NCBI GenBank assembly: GCA_025041175.1
Contig: JAKCFJ010000001.1
Location: 2,683,526 to 2,747,525, forward strand
Source: Halobacteriales archaeon YIM A00010
Lineage (GTDB): Archaea > Halobacteriota > Halobacteria > Halobacteriales > Haloarculaceae
Length of the DNA: 64,000 nt
Reading direction: 5' to 3'
Below, piece after piece: positions 1 to 7,155 of this stretch. Position 1 is the stretch's first letter, and the number at the start of each line of letters is the position of its first letter. The notes under the pieces are model-generated. The model was not told the origin of the DNA. It did not search any database and saw nothing but the letters and a program-made list of their open reading frames with translations. The translations under genes were made by a program, and so were the position numbers.

Positions 1-1
1 C

Positions 2-850
2 TTAGAGCGCCACGTCGGTCCCGGTACGAAGCTGTTGACGACCGTTCTTGCGCTGCCGCTCGTGGACGGGATTTTTCCCGCGCTCGTCATCGCCGGCGCG
101 GTCAACACGATACCAGGTATTCTCGAAGTCGGACTGCTCGTGTTCGGCGGCAGTGCGACGCTGTCGGTCGTGCTCGCCGAAATGGACGGCACGCGCCGCG
201 AACAGGTCTCTTCGATCCTCCTCGTGGGCACGGGCATCATCGTCCTCGCAGCCATCGAAGCCGCGCTTGCGCCGACCATCAGATCGCTGCTCGTCCTCGA
301 AACGTTCGAGCGGTTCGCTGCGCTGGTCATCCTCGCTATCGCCGCGAAAACCGCAAGCGCAACCGTCGGGGAGTATCTTCCCAGTCCGGGAGTCATTATC
401 GGGCTTGGACTGCTCGCAAGCCTCGATCCGGCCAACGCCGAGCTAGTGTTCACGACCGATACAGGGTTGATCGCCCGCAGCGTCGCGGCAGCCGTGGTGG
501 GAGTCGGGTTCACTCTCTGCGTGGCGCTCGCCGGAAACACCCTGCGAGAACTGGTTTCACTCGATTATTTCCGCTTTGGCAGTGCAGTCGCGCTCGGGGT
601 GCTCTCGCTGTCGGTGTTGGGCGTCATCTCTGATCAGATCCCGCTCGCGCTGGCGGTGCTGGGCGTGACGGCGCTGTTCTCGCTCGATCCGAACCCGGGC
701 GCCGAACCGGACCCCGTCCAAACGAGCGGGGAGAACGCCCACGCGAACGACGACTCCGACACCGAAGGGCACAGCCCCGGATCAGCCTCGGAGTCGGAGC
801 CCGAACCAGAACACAACCACAAACCGGAGCCGGATGCGCCGTGGATCTAG
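2..850 (+). CDS. Haloarchaeal multi-pass membrane protein, DUF5794-like, 5' end cut off by the window
   Basis: The frame is open from base 2 with no start codon in the window, and the residues before the first possible internal start (LERHVGPGTKLL) belong to the conserved N-terminal part, so the gene begins to the left. At least 283 residues are visible. About six hydrophobic segments are followed by a hydrophilic acidic tail of about 50 residues rich in Glu, Pro and His. The pattern resembles the haloarchaeal DUF5794 membrane family, whose function is unknown. The family name is from memory and is moderately certain; the membrane topology is seen directly. Confidence 0.7.
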   Translation, partial: LERHVGPGTKLLTTVLALPLVDGIFPALVIAGAVNTIPGILEVGLLVFGGSATLSVVLAEMDGTRREQVSSILLVGTGIIVLAAIEAALAPTIRSLLVLETFERFAALVILAIAAKTASATVGEYLPSPGVIIGLGLLASLDPANAELVFTTDTGLIARSVAAAVVGVGFTLCVALAGNTLRELVSLDYFRFGSAVALGVLSLSVLGVISDQIPLALAVLGVTALFSLDPNPGAEPDPVQTSGENAHANDDSDTEGHSPGSASESEPEPEHNHKPEPDAPWI

Positions 851-892
851 CACCGAGGAAAGTCTTTAGGGATCGAATGGAAAGCGTGAGTA

Positions 893-1405
893 GTGAGCCG
901 AAACCGCCGCAAGGAGATCACGCGCCACCTCTCTGAAGACGAACTCGATCGCCGGCTCGCGGAGACGAACGACCCCGATATCGTCTGTCGACTCATTTTT
1001 ATCAAGAATCTCTATGCAGGGGATACGCTCGAAGACGCCGCCAACCGCGTTGGAAAGTCCGCCTCGACCGGCAGTCGGTGGGCTCGCCGCTGGAACGAGG
1101 GCGGACTCGAACGGCTAACACCGGATTCCGGAGGCGGTAGACCCCCGAAGCTCGGTGTAGAAGAACGAAAGGCACTCGTAGAACGCCTGGAGAACCGACA
1201 GCCCTGGGAACCCAACGAGATCAAACAGCTCCTCAGCGAGGAGTTTGGTGTCGAGTATCATCCCGCCTACCTCAGCGAATTCCTGCGGAACCTCGGCTTG
1301 TCGTACTCGATCTCCCGCGCGGAGCGATCGTTTCCGGTCGACGTGCACGACGCGTCTGCGGACGAACGGCTCCCCGAACAGAACGGTGGTACTACCCGAG
1401 ACTGA
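893..1405 (+). CDS. Winged helix-turn-helix protein resembling the N-terminal half of IS630-family transposases
   Basis: A 170-aa protein with a GTG start; there is a stop just upstream in frame. It carries a homeodomain-like HTH (DAANRVGKSASTGSRWARRW, about residues 45-64), a G-R-P-P-K linker, then a second winged-helix-like part ending near residue 145. This two-part DNA-binding arrangement is that of IS630/Tc1-type transposases, but no DDE catalytic domain follows. It could be a domesticated stand-alone DNA-binding protein (common in haloarchaea) or the first half of a broken transposase. The stop codon overlaps the first base of MITE copy 1, so the element abuts the gene exactly. Confidence 0.6.
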   Translation: MSRNRRKEITRHLSEDELDRRLAETNDPDIVCRLIFIKNLYAGDTLEDAANRVGKSASTGSRWARRWNEGGLERLTPDSGGGRPPKLGVEERKALVERLENRQPWEPNEIKQLLSEEFGVEYHPAYLSEFLRNLGLSYSISRAERSFPVDVHDASADERLPEQNGGTTRD

Positions 1406-1501
1406 TACTGTCGGACCTACGGACGGAGTACGACGGAATATTCAGCTGCTGTCTGGCGATTCACCAGCATCCGATAGTCAACCACTGCTGTCCGACAGTA
1501 T
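1405..1501 (+). repeat. MITE-like element, copy 1 (97 bp, + orientation)
   Basis: It begins ATACTGTCGGAC and ends with the exact reverse complement GTCCGACAGTAT, giving 12-bp perfect terminal inverted repeats. The ends read TA-CTG...CAG-TA, consistent with a TA target duplication. The internal sequence is closely similar to copies at 3864, 4989, 31668 and 57338. No gene fits inside. Its first base is the last base of the preceding stop codon. The following 190 bases are A+T-rich and appear gene-free. Confidence 0.9.
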
Positions 1502-1650
1502 GACGTCCCGACGCAACCGTTGATTGGAGCACACTGCCGGTGAGCGACACAACTCCTGCCATCCAATAGCATACGTTTCGAACATAGCAATTTTACTATA
1601 ATAATGACAGAGATAAATATAGATAAGTATTATCTAGTAACCTACCAAAA

Positions 1651-1660
1651 CATATAATTG
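1651..1660 (+). promoter_or_regulatory. Probable TATA box for the B3/4 gene
   Basis: CATATAATTG lies about 35 bases before the ATG at 1690, within an A+T-rich stretch (about 1590-1680) that contrasts with the G+C-rich surroundings. The spacing is slightly long for a leaderless transcript. It is assigned by eye only. Confidence 0.45.
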
Positions 1661-1689
1661 ATAGGAAATCAAACAGAGAACCCGAGTCG

Positions 1690-2400
1690 ATGAATCGAAT
1701 TGTTGTCACGGAAGACATTCGACGCATAGGAATCGAAAATCCGGTCGGCTGCCTCATTAGTGGGCTTAACGTACAGTCTGGAACGTCCGAGCTGGATGAA
1801 CATGTTAGAGAACTTGAAAGAAGGATCGACTCGAACAGCGAGGAAATACTTAGTAGAGAAGAAGTTACTGCATACCATGATGTTTTCGAAGCAGTCGGGC
1901 ATCCGGGGCAGGAGCCGGCGGGCGAGCAGCTCGTGCGTCTCGTCGAACAGCAGGGATTGAATCGCCACAACAACGTGGTTGACGCGTACAACATTGCGAG
2001 TGCCGAGCGGGGGATGGGGCTCGGGATGCACGACGTGACGGCGCTCTCGGGCGACGTACACGTTCGTCGGGCGAGTGGTGGCGAGCGCATCCTTCCGATC
2101 TTCCACGACAAGCCCGTGACGGCCACGGCTGGCGACGTGCTCCACGAAGTGGACGGGCAGATACTCGGCATTCTCGGCCCGGTCGATCGGGACGCAGGGG
2201 CATACCGGGTTACCGAAGAGACCGAACAGGCGCTGTTGCTGTCACTCGGTAATAAAGAAACTTCAGAGGCGGACAACCGGGCGGCGTGCCGTCGTACCTA
2301 CGACCTGATCTGTGAAACCTGTCCGAACGCCACGCTGACGTTCCTCGATGTCGACACGATAGACGCTGCCGATGCTGATTCGGCCGTCGTTTCCCCCTAG
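1690..2400 (+). CDS. B3/4 domain protein, possibly related to tRNA editing
   Basis: A 236-aa soluble protein. The core (RLVEQQGLNRHNNVVDAYN, then HDVTALSGDV, RASGGERI and PVTATAGDVLHEVDGQILG) matches the B3/4 domain family. That fold is shared with a domain of bacterial phenylalanyl-tRNA synthetase beta chains that helps remove mischarged amino acids; stand-alone versions are widespread but little studied. The role here (aminoacyl-tRNA or related hydrolysis) is inference. It is convergent with the XRE regulator, and the two genes share 4 bp at their 3' ends. Confidence 0.75.
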   Translation: MNRIVVTEDIRRIGIENPVGCLISGLNVQSGTSELDEHVRELERRIDSNSEEILSREEVTAYHDVFEAVGHPGQEPAGEQLVRLVEQQGLNRHNNVVDAYNIASAERGMGLGMHDVTALSGDVHVRRASGGERILPIFHDKPVTATAGDVLHEVDGQILGILGPVDRDAGAYRVTEETEQALLLSLGNKETSEADNRAACRRTYDLICETCPNATLTFLDVDTIDAADADSAVVSP

Positions 2401-3326
2401 ATCGGATCCGCGTCCGCCCACAGCGTTTCGAACGATTGCACCGCGGTCGTGAGCCGATCCTCGTCCATAATCGTAACGCCTTGTACGTCGAGGGAGGGCG
2501 AAATCACGTAGCCGATACAGCCGTCCTCGTACAGGTAGCCTTGTTCAGTGAGAAAATCGTACAACACGGGATCTTCGGCTTCCAGATCGTTCTCTGCGAG
2601 TTCGTACACGCCACAGCCGGTGAACAGGGGCGTGTCGGTCACGCGAAAGCGACAGTTGCTCCGGACGGCGACTTCGCTGTTGGTTTGTTCGACGAGTAGC
2701 CGCCGGAACTTCTGAACGAGGGATGACCAGTCTGTGGAGGGGTTTTTAGCGAGCAGATACTGGTACTCCTGACCCTGGCTCAGGTTGTTTGCGACCGTCT
2801 TGAAAAAGCTCCCCGGCGTTTTCGTGGAATCGTCCTGGAGGTTGTAATGTAGCGTCTGGAGCGCCAGCCGCGTCGTTTGGCTGTACCGTTCCAGGGACGC
2901 CAGTTCGGTATCCGCGATGATCCCCGCGTACAGTCGTCGTCCGGGATCGTCCTCGAGATACCGCTCGATCTCCGTATCGAGCATCTGGGACAGACGACGA
3001 CCGACGTGTGCCACGAGAGCCGTGTGCTGGGCCGTTCGAATCTGCATATCCTGTAGCGACTGATCCATGTATCGCACGACTGGATCGGGATCCATCTGCT
3101 CGGCTTCGTCGTCATCGCCGAGCACGAGATAATCGAGGCTCACATCCAGCGCCTTGGCGAGCGCAACCAACTTCTCCAAACTGGGCCGAGTCTCACCCTT
3201 CCGGTACTGAGTGATCGACGACGACGAAACACCCACTTTGGTTGCAATTTCAGCATTGCTTTCATTTGTGATGGCCAAAAGCTCAGATAGCTTCTCTTCT
3301 ATTTTGATTTCGAATTGATCTTGCAT
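2397..3326 (-). CDS. XRE-family HTH transcriptional regulator with a long C-terminal domain
   Basis: A 309-aa protein. Residues about 10-70 form a classic Cro/cI-type HTH (NAEIATKVGVSSSSITQYRK followed by the RPSLEKLVALAKALDVSLDYL block). The remaining about 235 residues are acidic and mainly helical, contain two Cys, and match nothing I recognise; they may sense a ligand or dimerise. No transmembrane segment is seen. It overlaps the 3' end of the B3/4 gene by 4 bp (convergent). Its start lies in A+T-rich DNA. Confidence 0.75.
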   Translation of the reverse strand: MQDQFEIKIEEKLSELLAITNESNAEIATKVGVSSSSITQYRKGETRPSLEKLVALAKALDVSLDYLVLGDDDEAEQMDPDPVVRYMDQSLQDMQIRTAQHTALVAHVGRRLSQMLDTEIERYLEDDPGRRLYAGIIADTELASLERYSQTTRLALQTLHYNLQDDSTKTPGSFFKTVANNLSQGQEYQYLLAKNPSTDWSSLVQKFRRLLVEQTNSEVAVRSNCRFRVTDTPLFTGCGVYELAENDLEAEDPVLYDFLTEQGYLYEDGCIGYVISPSLDVQGVTIMDEDRLTTAVQSFETLWADADPI

Positions 3327-3863
3327 AGTTGTGCTTAATTACTCATGTCTATGAAAGCGTTTGGGAAGAATACGATTATCGATAATAAATAAACCTGATG
3401 CAAGGTAAATAATAGCCGACATATAAGTGTGTAGGGAGTGTTTCTGGGTTGCATGGTGGGTTATTGAGACAGAAAAAAGTCATATCAACAATCAATTGTT
3501 AGGATAGTCAGTCGATCGGAACCAGCCGAGGCGGTGGCTGTCGCGTCGTCCTAGGCGGTAACACACGATCGTCGACAGGTGCGTGACACCAACACACTAG
3601 TCATATACAATGACACTAGTCTATCCAAACAGGTCGCCTGTCGATGCACCGGTCGATCGACGGACCTAGGGATTACACTGCCCGAACAGCCGGTGTTGAA
3701 ATGGGTAGTATCGCAGCAGCGAGCGATGATTATTCGATACCGATACGATTTCATGAAACAAACACAACGACGTACGATCAACACGGATAGCTTGCGAATC
3801 ACACAGGTAGATACCACAAGCCGTGGGGTTTCGGGGGGAATCGACCGCGCTTGGATGACGGTC
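3327..3863. other. Gene-free stretch upstream of the XRE gene and the tfb region
   Basis: There is no convincing gene. The part next to the XRE start (3327-3500) is A+T-rich and probably holds that gene's promoter. The part from about 3500 to 3863 has open frames on both strands but biased, low-complexity translations without family resemblance. Direct near-repeats of ACACTAGTC occur at about 3590-3625. Together with MITE copy 2 and the tfb leader, the gene-free interval reaches 4081. Confidence 0.5.
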
Positions 3864-3964
3864 ATACTGTCGGACAGAGCCACGGACGGAGTGAGACGGA
3901 ATAGCCAGCTACTGTCTGGCGGATCACCAGCAACTGATATTCGATCACCGCTGTCCGACAGTAT
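3864..3964 (+). repeat. MITE-like element, copy 2 (101 bp, + orientation), upstream of tfb
   Basis: Perfect 12-bp terminal inverted repeats ATACTGTCGGAC / GTCCGACAGTAT, with the same interior as copies 1 and 4 plus a few extra bases after the left end (AGAGCCA in place of CTA). Copy 3 lies in the opposite orientation just after the tfb coding region, so the two bracket the gene. Confidence 0.9.
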
Positions 3965-4081
3965 CAGGAGTCGTCGGGAGCCGTCTCGCACTCGACGTTG
4001 TACCGTCGGCGTTCGGCCGGGATCGACATGGAAACAGTTCGTTCGCCGGTGGGAGTCCGTCAGACCCACGGTTTCATCAGT

Positions 4082-5008
4082 ATGGATATAGCAACACCAT
4101 CCCGGCAAGCGTGTCCCCACTGTGGCGCGACAGTTGTGGCCGATCCCCACCGTGGAGAGACCGTTTGTACCGAGTGTGGGACTGTCGTCGAAGAGGAGGC
4201 TGTCGACCACGGTCCCGAATGGACAGCTTACAGCTCACGGGAGTACGCGCAAGTCGCCCGCACCGGGGGACCGACGTCGATGACGCTCCACGACAAGGGG
4301 TTGTCGACGCTCATCAGTGGCAGGGATCAGGACGCGTCCGGACGCCAGCTCAGCGCGCGCAAGCGCAGCCAGATGCGGCGTCTCCGCACGTGGAACGAGC
4401 GGTGTCGGACACGGGATGCGACAGAGCGCAACCTCAAGCAGGCGTTTTCGGAGGTCAATCGGATGGCGAGCGCGCTCGGGCTACCCCAGTCCGTCCGCGA
4501 GACCGCGAGCGTCATCTACCGGCGGGCCGTCGATGCGGGCCTGTTGATCGGCCGATCGATCGAAGGCGTCGCCACCGCCGCGATGTACGCCGCCGCTCGC
4601 CAGGAGAACATCCCGCGTACGCTCGATGAGGTGACGACGGTCGCTCGTGTCGACCGCAACCGGATCGCACGGGCGTACCGGACCGTTGCCGCCGAGTTGG
4701 GGCTAGCGATCGAACCGGCCGATCCGACGGCGTTCCTCCCCCGTTTTGCGTCCGAGCTGGACTGTACGGAAGCGGTCCATCGACAGGCCCACGACCTCCT
4801 CGAAGCGGTCGCTGGCACCACGTACACGAGTGGGAAGAATCCGGCTGGTTTGGCCGCCGCCGCGCTGTACGCCAGCGCTTGCCTGACCGGCGAACGGATC
4901 ACCCAACAGGAGATCAGCAATGTAGCCGACATCACGAGTATGACGATCCGCGCCCACTACCGGGAGCTGATCGAGCAGGCCCAATCTGACACTGTTGGAC
5001 AGAGGTGA
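4082..5008 (+). CDS. tfb: Transcription initiation factor IIB (TFB paralogue)
   Basis: A 308-aa TFB. TFB binds TBP and the BRE and recruits archaeal RNA polymerase. An N-terminal zinc ribbon (C11, C14, C29, C32) is followed by the B-finger-like segment with HGPEWTAYSS and two cyclin-like repeats (from about 100 and about 200). ATG 4082 is chosen because the residues just before the zinc ribbon start there; an in-frame ATG at 4028 would add 18 unlike-family residues. Haloarchaea carry several tfb genes, and this one lies between two inverted MITE copies. Its last seven codons (from Asp in SDTVGQR, plus the stop) are encoded inside MITE copy 3, so the natural C-terminus was probably altered by insertion. 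Confidence 0.93.
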   Translation: MDIATPSRQACPHCGATVVADPHRGETVCTECGTVVEEEAVDHGPEWTAYSSREYAQVARTGGPTSMTLHDKGLSTLISGRDQDASGRQLSARKRSQMRRLRTWNERCRTRDATERNLKQAFSEVNRMASALGLPQSVRETASVIYRRAVDAGLLIGRSIEGVATAAMYAAARQENIPRTLDEVTTVARVDRNRIARAYRTVAAELGLAIEPADPTAFLPRFASELDCTEAVHRQAHDLLEAVAGTTYTSGKNPAGLAAAALYASACLTGERITQQEISNVADITSMTIRAHYRELIEQAQSDTVGQR

Positions 5009-5089
5009 TTGCATATCGGATACTGGTGAAACGCCAGGCAGCAGCTGGATAGTCCGTCTCAACCTGTCCGTGGCTCTGTCTGACAGTAT
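4989..5089 (-). repeat. MITE-like element, copy 3 (101 bp, - orientation), overlapping the 3' end of tfb
   Basis: The left end is ACACTGTTGGAC (two mismatches to the consensus) and the right end GTCTGACAGTAT (one mismatch). The interior is the reverse complement of copy 2, including its extra bases. The first 20 bp are the last codons and stop of tfb. It is the most diverged copy, suggesting an older insertion or relaxed constraint. Confidence 0.88.
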
Positions 5090-5176
5090 GAGGAGTGCTG
5101 ACCGGTTCCGTGTTCAGCGCGCTGTGAGATCACTTTATCAGATTGATAGGATACTCGATACAGATCGATGCGTGTG

Positions 5177-5184
5177 CTTTTATC
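5177..5184 (+). promoter_or_regulatory. TATA box for the uS10-like gene
   Basis: CTTTTATC lies centred about 27 bases before ATG 5207. That is the spacing expected for a leaderless haloarchaeal transcript, so it supports 5207 over the earlier in-frame ATG at 5168. Confidence 0.6.
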
Positions 5185-5206
5185 GTTCGCGCCGGGAGTC
5201 ACGGCT

Positions 5207-5539
5207 ATGACCTTCGTTACGACACTTCGGTTCACGAGCGGCGACCGCCACGTTCTCGATTCGGTCGTGGACGACATCAAACAGACGGCTCGAAGAAAGG
5301 GGGTGGAACTGAAAGGTCCCCATTCGAAGCCACCAGGGGATCTCCGGGTTCCACAGTCGAAATGTCCGGGACGGGATTCGGAGAGCTTCAGTTCGTGGCA
5401 GTACACCATCTACACGCGGACGATCCACATTCTCGGACACGGTGAGTTCGCCCGCGATACGACCGCCCGCGATTTTCCCGACGACATCTACGTCGAGGCC
5501 GACGTGGATCGCATCACTGGCGGCGGGAACGACAGGTAG
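5207..5539 (+). CDS. uS10-like small protein (ribosomal protein S10 family paralogue)
   Basis: A 110-aa protein with the S10 fold pattern: an N-terminal strand (TFVTTLRFTSGD), a helix (LDSVVDDIKQTARRKGVELKG), the characteristic HSKPPGDLRVP loop, and the strand TRTIHILGHGEFARD. Canonical archaeal S10 is about 100 aa and lies beside the EF-1 alpha gene. This copy is in a different setting next to tfb, so it is probably the haloarchaeal S10-like paralogue rather than the main ribosomal gene. The paralogue's role is not known to me. Confidence 0.78.
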   Translation: MTFVTTLRFTSGDRHVLDSVVDDIKQTARRKGVELKGPHSKPPGDLRVPQSKCPGRDSESFSSWQYTIYTRTIHILGHGEFARDTTARDFPDDIYVEADVDRITGGGNDR

Positions 5540-5570
5540 GTCCCCAACGGATCCCACTGCTCACGCACCC

Positions 5571-5580
5571 TTTTATATTC
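5571..5580 (+). promoter_or_regulatory. TATA box for the amidohydrolase gene
   Basis: TTTTATATTC lies about 30 bases before ATG 5606, directly after the end of the uS10-like gene. It suggests a leaderless, separate transcript. Confidence 0.6.
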
Positions 5581-5605
5581 ATTCGACACGATCGACAGGA
5601 TAAGC

Positions 5606-6910
5606 ATGTCTCACGCAGACACGGCGTCCGATCGGCTCGTTTCGCTGCGGCGCGACCTCCACCGTCATCCCGAACCCGCGTGGCGGGAGTTTCGCACGAC
5701 GAGCCGCATCGTCGATGAGTTGGAAGCGATCGGTGTGGACGAGCTGCTCGTCGGCTCGGAGTTCATCGATCCCGCGACGCGCATGGGTGTTCCCGAAAAA
5801 GCGGAGATCGACCGCTGGTACGAGGCGGCCCGGGAAGCGGGTGCGCGCGAGGACGTGCTTGACCGGACCGGCGGCGTGACCGGCGCGTTGGCTGTCGTTC
5901 GATCGGGCGACGGTCCGACGATCGGGCTTCGGGTCGACATCGACGGTCTCCCACGGTCGGAAAGCGAGGCGGCAGACCACGTTCCCGCTGCCGAGGGCTT
6001 CCGGTCGGAAACCGGCGCGATGCACGCGTGCGGTCACGACGCACACGTCACGTTCGGGATCGGCGTCGTCGAGTCGATCGTGAACGGTGAGGAGTTCGAT
6101 GGGACGCTCAAGGTCGTCTTCCAGCCCGCAGAGGAGGTCATCGGCGGCGGAAAGGCGGTTGCCGAAAGCGGCTGGTTCGACGACTGTGATCACCTGCTAG
6201 CCGCCCACATCGGTCTCGATCACCCGACAGGGGAGGTCGTCGCCGGGATCGATGGGTTTCTCGCGGTGCATCATTTCGAGGCGACGTTCACGGGCGAACC
6301 GGCCCACGCCGGCGGCCAACCCAACGAGGGGGCCAACGCGGTCCAGGCACTCGCGGCCGCCGTGGAGAATCTGTACGCCATCCCACGCCACGAGGACGGG
6401 CCGACGCGCGTCAACGCCGGGGTCGTCGAGGGCGGCAGCGCGCCGAACATCATTCCCGAAGAGGCCCACCTCGAAGGCGAAGTGCGCGGCAAGACGACTG
6501 AACTCAAGGAGTACATGCGCGATCGCGCCACGAGCGTGATCGAGAGCGCGGCGGAGATGCACGGCTGTGGGGTCGAGATCGACGCTGTGGGAGACGCCCC
6601 GAGCGCGAGAAGCGACGACGCGGTCGTGGATGTCGTCGAACGAGTGGCAAACAGGACGAGCGGCGTCGAGACCGTTCCTCGAAGGGACGATCTCGGCGGC
6701 AGCGAGGACGCCACCTACATCATGCAGCGCGTCCAGGACAACGGCGGCACGGCGGCCTACGTCGGTATCGGCACCGATCACCCCGGCGGCCACCACACCT
6801 CCACGTTCGACGTGGACGAACCGTCGCTGGGGATCGGCGTGGACGTGCTGACCGACTCCGTCCGCAGGCTTGCTGAGGACGGCGGTAACGGGGAGAGCGA
6901 CACCGAGTAG
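5606..6910 (+). CDS. M20 family amidohydrolase, AbgA-like
   Basis: A 434-aa metal-dependent hydrolase. The metal site MHACGHDAH is at about 138-146, followed by the catalytic-Glu block FQPAEEV. A dimerisation (lid) domain lies in the middle, GGSAPNIIPE follows, and the last metal ligand is in GGHHTSTFD. Length and the early motif SRMG-like (TRMGVPEKAE) followed by GGVTGALAVV fit the aminobenzoyl-glutamate/indole-acyl-amino-acid hydrolase branch (AbgA-like) better than peptidases. It likely removes an acyl or aryl group from an amino acid in the cytoplasm; the substrate is not determinable. It is followed by a 245-bp gene-free gap before the candidate toxin gene. Confidence 0.85.
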   Translation: MSHADTASDRLVSLRRDLHRHPEPAWREFRTTSRIVDELEAIGVDELLVGSEFIDPATRMGVPEKAEIDRWYEAAREAGAREDVLDRTGGVTGALAVVRSGDGPTIGLRVDIDGLPRSESEAADHVPAAEGFRSETGAMHACGHDAHVTFGIGVVESIVNGEEFDGTLKVVFQPAEEVIGGGKAVAESGWFDDCDHLLAAHIGLDHPTGEVVAGIDGFLAVHHFEATFTGEPAHAGGQPNEGANAVQALAAAVENLYAIPRHEDGPTRVNAGVVEGGSAPNIIPEEAHLEGEVRGKTTELKEYMRDRATSVIESAAEMHGCGVEIDAVGDAPSARSDDAVVDVVERVANRTSGVETVPRRDDLGGSEDATYIMQRVQDNGGTAAYVGIGTDHPGGHHTSTFDVDEPSLGIGVDVLTDSVRRLAEDGGNGESDTE

Positions 6911-7155
6911 GTCAGCCCTCGAGCGGTTCGTCACTTCAAGCTCTATTTGAATGTGTCGACAGTTCACACGATATCGGTGCGTATCACGCCGCTTTCGAGT
7001 GTTTTGATGTATTAATCTGGTACGTATATGAGTGGTATCTACCGATAAACAGTCGTGAACAGTGAAAACTCTGGTTTCAAGCAGAGCTTGAAGATTTTCA
7101 AGCACCCCAATACAAAGTACCCCTACGCCGTGGGGTGGTGTAGAGCCACACCATC

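Noticed and set aside
3579-4091. 170-codon open frame before tfb
   Set aside because: It runs through MITE copy 2 and into the tfb leader with no family resemblance; the element sequence alone explains its apparent similarity to frames at other copies.
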